Below, piece after piece: positions 20,757 through 25,524 of a stretch of 25,524 bases of DNA (positions within the stretch are counted from its first letter, which is position 1; each line of letters opens with the position of its first letter). The notes beneath the pieces were generated by a model, which saw only the letters and a program-made list of their open reading frames with translations, was not told the origin of the DNA and ran no database searches. This DNA comes from Lobulomyces angularis. Taxonomy: Eukaryota; Chytridiomycota; Chytridiomycetes; Lobulomycetales; Lobulomycetaceae. A program made the translations under genes and the position numbers. The stretch spans positions 1 through 25,524 of the forward strand of contig JADHYX010000329.1 in NCBI GenBank assembly GCA_027604685.1, given 5' to 3'.

Positions 20757-21497
20757 GTAAGAATTAAGAAAATAGTCCTTTTGCAAGTAGTTATTTGGTA
20801 AATGTAATTTGACTCCGATAGATTATCCAATCCTTCTTTAGATTTTAGTAATTTTTATATCTATTTAGTTTTTAGATCGCTTTTTTCTAAATTTTACTAT
20901 TTCTTATAAAATATCTTTGACAAAATCTGTTTGATATTGCTGTGTAAGTTCTACACAACATGAACCGTTAAAAGAACTTAACAATATTGAACCAACTAAA
21001 AATTCTTATTGAAAAACATTTTAACTTTATAAATACCATTTCAGTACTTGCCATATATTTTTCTATGAGTACGATTGGTAATGGGTAAATGGGGAAAACT
21101 GGAGCCTGCAGTTTGTAAAACAGTTTCGCTGTGAGTGAACTTTATTTTCTCATTCTGAAGTATGGTTGCTCTGTTGCTCTTTTGCTCTCTATTGCTAGAC
21201 ATTTTTTTGTAACTTACGGTTCCCGCAACAAAAATGTCGCTCTTTCTTGAACTTTATTTTCTCATTCTGAAGTATGGTTGCTCTTATGCTCTCTATTGCT
21301 AGACATTTTTTTGTAACTTACAGTTTTCGCAAAAAAAATGTCGCTCTGTCTTGAACTTTTTTATTATAAAATTTGAATATGTGTTCAAATTCCCAAAAAA
21401 ATTTACGAAATTATCAATATCTATAAAAAAACTAAAGAATTATTTATACAAGATATGGTAAACTATGTTAAAAAACTTAAGGGGAGCTTTTGGAGTA
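20757..21497. other. Intergenic with a tandem repeat
   Basis: Convergent 3' flanks of uL15m and the zinc-cluster gene. It carries a roughly 112-nt direct repeat (21137-21357) rich in TTGCTCT and GTCGCTCT motifs. No open frame of note on either strand. Confidence 0.55.
21137..21357 (+). repeat. Tandem direct repeat, period about 112 nt, two copies plus partial ends
   Basis: Copy 1 (21137-21248) and copy 2 (21249-21352) both run GAACTTTATTTTCTCATTC, AAGTATGGTTGCTCT, GCTCTCTATTGCTAGAC, TTTTTTTGTAACTTAC and AAAAATGTCGCTCT. Copy 2 lacks about 8 nt of a TTGCTCT micro-repeat. GAACTTT after copy 2 starts a third unit, and CAGTTTCGCTGTGAGTGAAC before copy 1 resembles the unit end. The high identity points to a recent duplication. 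Confidence 0.85.
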
Positions 21498-23580
21498 TTA
21501 CTGATTGTTTTCGAAAAGGGAGGCATTGGCGACGAAGATATTAAAGTCACTTTGTTCTTGTCCTCTACTTTCATGAGGTCTATCGACAAAGTAAAATATA
21601 GCTTTATCTACAGTTGGGTTTAATTTAACAAATTTGTCTATTAGTTCAAATCCAATTTTATCAAAGATTTGTTCCAATCTGAAAAAAAATTTCATAGACT
21701 GAGAAAAAAAAAAAAATTTGATCTTACTTATGGTTATCCTTATCAACAGCAAACCATACAAATTTTACTATTCCCATTTTATTAGTTGCGCAATCAATTT
21801 GAGCAATTTCAAGGGCTTCTATAAAATAACACGGTAAAAAAATAGAACTATATAAACTCCAACATTACTTGATATCATCTGCTTTAAAGTTATGTAGACT
21901 GTGGAAGCCATCATTTTAACTGAAAAGGGCCTTATTTTTAGGTATTTTGTTGATAAAATGAATTAAACATTAAAATACCTTAAACAAAGGGTACCCATAT
22001 TCATGTTTAACTCAAAGAAACCAAAACTCATTTTTAAATTCTTGGTACTATGCTGCATGTTGATGCCATTTTTTTTTTTGGGAATTTTTTTTGTGATTTC
22101 ATTTTTAATACTTCCCACTATTATATACCTTAAAATGCCGGAATCCTCCAAATTTACATTTAAACTAGTTCTCATCGCAAAATATACTTTTTTTATCCAA
22201 TCATCCAAAGCTTGAAATGTTGGATATTTAGTTCCATTTTTTTCTATTATTTGAGGATGAGCAAAAAGAGAACAAACTCCATCTCGTAAGATAATCTCAA
22301 ATTCACCAAAAAGTTTTAAGTACTTTGAAGTATTTACCCCAACTGTAAACGACTGAAATGTTATGGGTTGCGTTCCAATTCGCAGATGCGATAATGAACA
22401 AGTTTTTTTGTCTGAGACAAAAAGTTCAATAGGTCTGTATTTTCCGCCCCTAAATTTACCACCTCCACCTAACAAAAACCATTTTAAATAAAAAATACCA
22501 AATTAATTAAAAGATTTACCACACTCAGTGCAGAACTTGTATTTTTCTACGCAGTGAAAGCAAATCACCTCCAAGCTCGACGATTCCACCTTTAAATCTC
22601 CTTTACTATACAAAAATAAACAATTAGTTTAACTGGAATAATTCAATACGCAATAGACTTTCTACAGAGATCACAGCATACTATTTGAGTTTCCGCATAA
22701 TTTCTTTTTCTTGAAACTAAAATTTGAGGGTCCTTTGAACACTCATAACAGCATCTAAAATAAAAAATTTTATTAAGAAAATGTCATTAAAAAAATTTTA
22801 CAAGTTTGATGTCACATTGTTGGAGGTTTTTGTATATATTTTACAAAACTGCTTTTCACAAGTAGAACATTTTAGAATATTTTGAAAAATTAAATTTTTT
22901 GTTTTCTTATTAGCACTACTGTGGGCTATGGTATCTGATTTTTTTGAAGAGGAAGCCACTGAATGGTCTGGTGTGATATTAGGTGAAACTGTAACTATTA
23001 AATTTTCAAATTTTTGATTATTAACTTCAGAGTTAACAAAATCGTTTGAGGCGGTATTTTGATTAAGTTGAGAAGGTTCCATATTAGAAATTTTTTTTGT
23101 AGAATCCGATTTTTTTAAATTTTGACTAGTTAATTTCTTTTTGTTTCTGTTATAATCTTCCAATTCTACTAACTCAACTGCCTCATTAGTACTTTTCATA
23201 CTGATGTTGTTATGTGGAGTATCCAAAACTTTGTTATCAGAAATTAAAACTCGTTGGTTGAGTTGTTGCTGAGAATATAACAATAGCGACATAATTTGAT
23301 CCTCGGGGTTAATGTCGCTTACAGTATTGGAATTGTTTATGGGAGACTGCGTATTCAAAGTCTGCATTAAGTTACTCTGTTTGTCATCAACATTAAAAGA
23401 ATTCAAATTTGCAGAAAATTCGTCAGTAGAACTATAATTCATTGCTTGTGGAAAAGAGAGGCGAGATTGAAGGTTGTCACTAGAAAGTTGATTGTTATGT
23501 ATATGAACATTGTTATGAGTGGTGGTAATTTCAACTTCAGTATTGGATAAAAAAAGTCTATTAATAGTAAAGATATCCAT
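21498..23580 (-). CDS. Asn/Gln-rich protein with a Cys cluster and an acetyltransferase-like C-terminus
   Basis: Seven minus-strand exons (23580-22802, 22754-22650, 22605-22520, 22468-21979, 21930-21869, 21818-21728, 21678-21498) give 597 residues. Residues 1 to about 230 are low complexity, rich in Asn, Ser and Gln. A Cys cluster then spans about 238-322: CSTC, CCYEC, CCDLC, CFHC and CTEC, enough for two or three zinc sites. Next comes GGGGKFRGGKYRPIELF and TCSLSHLRIG, a stretch I remember, without being able to check, from an uncharacterised conserved fungal family. The last 200 residues have a GNAT-like order: LRYIIVGSI, MASTVYITLKQMISKALEIA, IVKFVWFAVDKDNHKLEQIFDKIGFEL. The acetyl-CoA loop is not obvious. 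A nuclear, chromatin- or DNA-linked role is a guess. A second ATG at 23663 opens a 74-codon frame overlapping this start. Confidence 0.75.
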
Positions 23581-24048
23581 CTTACTCTTGGAGAACTTTG
23601 AGCTTTTGTTTTAATAATCTCAAAGCATAAAAAGAGATTTTGAAAAATTTCTTTCGACGCCATCAATATCTTAGACAATTTATCAAAAACTTACAAGTCT
23701 CTTTGTTGTTAAAGGAATAAAGATCTAAATTTTGCAATTAATAAATTATAGTATAAATATTAAATTAAGTAAAAGGGCATTTTTTAAATAGCTGCAGGCA
23801 TTAAATTGCGCATCTTTTTATAAAAAAACAATTGATTTGAATGAAATATTTAAACTTATAATTCTAATTAAATTATAAGCTTAAGTTTCAACTTTGTAAC
23901 AATCGAATTAGGTAAAAGAAGATATATCCTGGTGTGAATGAAAATTTCTCTAGATATAAAATAAATCTCCCCAAGGGAAATTAAACTTTATCGGCAACTT
24001 TCATTGATACCTACTACATTTTTACTTTGTTTGGGTTGTTTATAAGTA
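23581..24048. other. Divergent promoter region of the zinc-cluster and RING genes
   Basis: AT-rich. It holds the start of the overlapping minus-strand frame (ATG at 23663-23661) and nothing else that reads as an exon. A short inverted repeat near 23855-23885 (ATAATTCTAATTAAATTATAAG) may be chance. Confidence 0.4.
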
Positions 24049-25108
24049 ATGCAATTTTTGAAGCAACTAAAAATTCAGGTAAAACCGATTTTTTCCCGTA
24101 TGAGGTAAATATGACATCTAAGGCAACTATTACAATAAAGAAGATTTTTATCGCTTAATTCAAAATATTGTTATTTTATTGTTATTTTTGAAATTTTTTT
24201 TTTTTTTCAATAAATTATAAAATACACAATTCACATAATATTTATTTTGAAAAAAAATTTTTTTAACCATAGAAGAATCAACATTCAATAATTCCTCATT
24301 TGAGGAAGAACTAGTAGAATTGCAATTAAGAGATTATTCAATTGTTGCGGAAACAAGTGTTATTTTTGAACCATCTAAGGAAAATGCAAAAGAAGATTAT
24401 TTTAATTTAGATAGTGACGAAAGAAATTGTTCAATTTGTCTACATGCAGCTGTAAATACTACAATTTTAGTACCCTGCAGACATTCTTTTTGTTATGAGT
24501 GTTTATTGTGGTGGCTGAAAACAACTTTAGAAAATAGTAAAGTCAGTGGTGAACAAAAAGTTAAATATACTTGCTGTAATTGCAGAGTGGAATTCACTAA
24601 GATACTACATTCCGTTTCAAACGAAAATTTTTTTAAGTTTGAAAGTGTAAATGATGTGAAGCTGGAAAATTTAAATGTGGAAGACAGAAGTAGAGTAGAC
24701 AAAAGAAACGCTTTGGAAATCACCGTTGAAAAAAGAAAAGATATTTATTTTAACTACTTAAAGCAGAATGGAACCAAAGCATCAGCCAACAGTGAACTGT
24801 TTAGTACGAAAAATTTAATGTTAGTAAGAAATCGATTTAGTTTAAATCCTGTTAGTTTTAAGTTAAAGCAATTTTTTGAGAGAGACTTAAAACTAATTTT
24901 GGATTCTAGCTATGATACTTTTTGTTTTGAGTTCTGTTTTAGTATATTCAAGAGATTTTCTTCTCAGATTGAACTACAAGAGGAGTTGAGATTACTTTTG
25001 GGTAATTTTACCGAATGTTTTATAGAAGAAATTTTTTTATTTGTAATTAGTGGTTTATCTTTACAAGCATATGATGAGTTACAGTTGCGCTCAGGAAAAT
25101 ATATTTGA
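24049..25108 (+). CDS. RING-finger protein, probable E3 ubiquitin ligase
   Basis: The main exon runs from an acceptor at 24272 (24273) to the TGA at 25106-25108 and encodes 277 residues. It has no ATG before the RING domain, so a 5' exon must exist. The best candidate is 24049-24097 (MQFLKQLKIQ...), in phase over a 175-nt intron with a GTATGA donor; this intron is unusually long here, so the start is tentative. The RING is CSIC, 12 residues, C-R-H, FC, EC, then 23 residues before CCNC: a full C3HC4 set with a long third spacer (LENSKVSGEQKVKYT). The pattern PCRHSFCYECLLWWL resembles the TOPORS/ICP0-type RING. The rest is helical and charged, with no second domain recognised and no membrane helix. 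The likely role is passing ubiquitin from an E2 to an unknown substrate. Confidence 0.7.
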
Positions 25109-25263
25109 ATTAAGCTAAAAGCTGAACTAAATTTTAGGTGTATCATTTTTTTAAAAAATAAACATAGCCAAAAATATAAACGTGATATGCTTTAAACTAA
25201 TATGCTGCTATTTTTATTTAATTGATTTTATAATTTCACCTCAGCATTTTTTTTCATTTCAGA

Positions 25264-25524
25264 TTAAAATTCTCTATTGAGCAATTTGAATATATTTTCG
25301 CGGAAATATATATAGTGCGTGGGCATTATCTTTTTTAACACCCAAGCACCAATAAAAAAGATAGCAAAAACTAGGAAATAATTTTATCTACTTAAATACA
25401 CTGGTCTATTTCCATTTAATAATGTACTCTCAACTATATCTTTCAGTTTTAAAGCTGCGACATCATCCCTATTCCGTAGTCTTTTAAGTAAATGCGCGTT
25501 CACCATTTGCTCACAATTTTCGTT
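25264..25524 (-). CDS. 3' end of a gene for a protein with a C-terminal membrane helix (partial)
   Basis: The gene enters from the right edge. The preferred model is exon 25524-25428, a 57-nt intron (GTACAT...CCTAG), then 25370-25264 ending in TAA. It gives MVNAHLLKRLRNRDDV, then KLKDIVE, then a hydrophobic helix FAIFFIGAW followed by VLKKIMPTHYIYFRENIF and KLLNREF. Without splicing the upstream frame runs to an in-frame TAA at 25384-25386 (…GNRPVYLSR) and is open again after it in the same frame. A tail-anchored or single-pass membrane protein seems likely. No family recognised. Confidence 0.5.

Noticed and set aside
25384..25386. Stop-codon readthrough as the main explanation for the right-edge gene
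   Set aside because: A 57-nt intron with normal ends removes the stop in phase, which is the simpler reading.
1..25524. tRNA or rRNA genes, transposons, CRISPR arrays, bacterial operon signals
   Set aside because: No cloverleaf with TTC-arm motifs, no transposase or reverse transcriptase motifs, no regular repeat-spacer array; the genes are spliced eukaryotic genes.
1..25524. Altered genetic code (CTG as Ser, or TGA as Trp)
   Set aside because: CTG occupies conserved Leu positions in prohibitin (LEDVS) and RFC5 (HLLLYG); TGA ends several genes where expected.

Overview
The window is nuclear DNA of a eukaryote, very rich in A+T (by eye about three quarters) and packed with compact genes. I could build thirteen protein-coding gene models, one of them cut by the right edge, plus three weaker candidates. 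Nearly every gene is broken by introns of about 34-106 nt, mostly with GTA-type donors and TAG/AAG/CAG acceptors, several with a yeast-like branch motif close to TACTAAY. The protein set (prohibitin, two nuclear-encoded mitochondrial ribosomal proteins, Ste24, a PCP-type heme-thiolate peroxidase, a fungal-style F-box protein) suggests a fungus with ordinary mitochondria, probably an early-diverging, possibly zoosporic lineage; that placement is inference. The code looks standard: CTG falls on conserved leucines (prohibitin, RFC), and TAA, TAG and TGA all end genes.

Layout: 765-1423 (+) C2H2 zinc-finger protein; 1649-3440 (-) prolidase with all metal ligands; about 3605/3885-6548 (+) protein with two cyclic-nucleotide-binding folds; 7322-8279 (+) mitochondrial ribosomal protein uL22m; 8423-9480 (-) prohibitin 1; 9904-11098 (-) orphan seven-helix membrane protein; 11299-12912 (+) intronless F-box protein; 13029-14090 (-) secreted heme-thiolate peroxidase (peroxygenase-like); 14.1-15.33 kb an ambiguous block with coding-like exons on both strands; 15506-17147 (+) replication factor C small subunit (RFC5/Rfc3 type); 17378-19131 (-) CAAX protease Ste24 with a 9-nt micro-exon; 19648-20756 (+) mitochondrial ribosomal protein uL15m; 21498-23580 (-) Asn/Gln-rich protein with a Cys cluster and an acetyltransferase-like C-terminus; about 24049/24273-25108 (+) RING-finger protein; 25264-25524 (-) the 3' end of a gene for a protein with a C-terminal membrane helix.

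The genes are unrelated housekeeping and lineage-specific functions, not an operon. Divergent pairs (prolidase/CNBD, 7TM/F-box, ambiguous gene/RFC) share intergenic regions of roughly 160-200 bp. Long A or T homopolymers lie just upstream of several start codons. I see no transposon, CRISPR array, rRNA or tRNA. The best candidates for new biology are the orphan 7TM protein, the zinc-cluster/acetyltransferase-like protein, the basal peroxygenase-like gene and the unresolved block at 14-15.3 kb.
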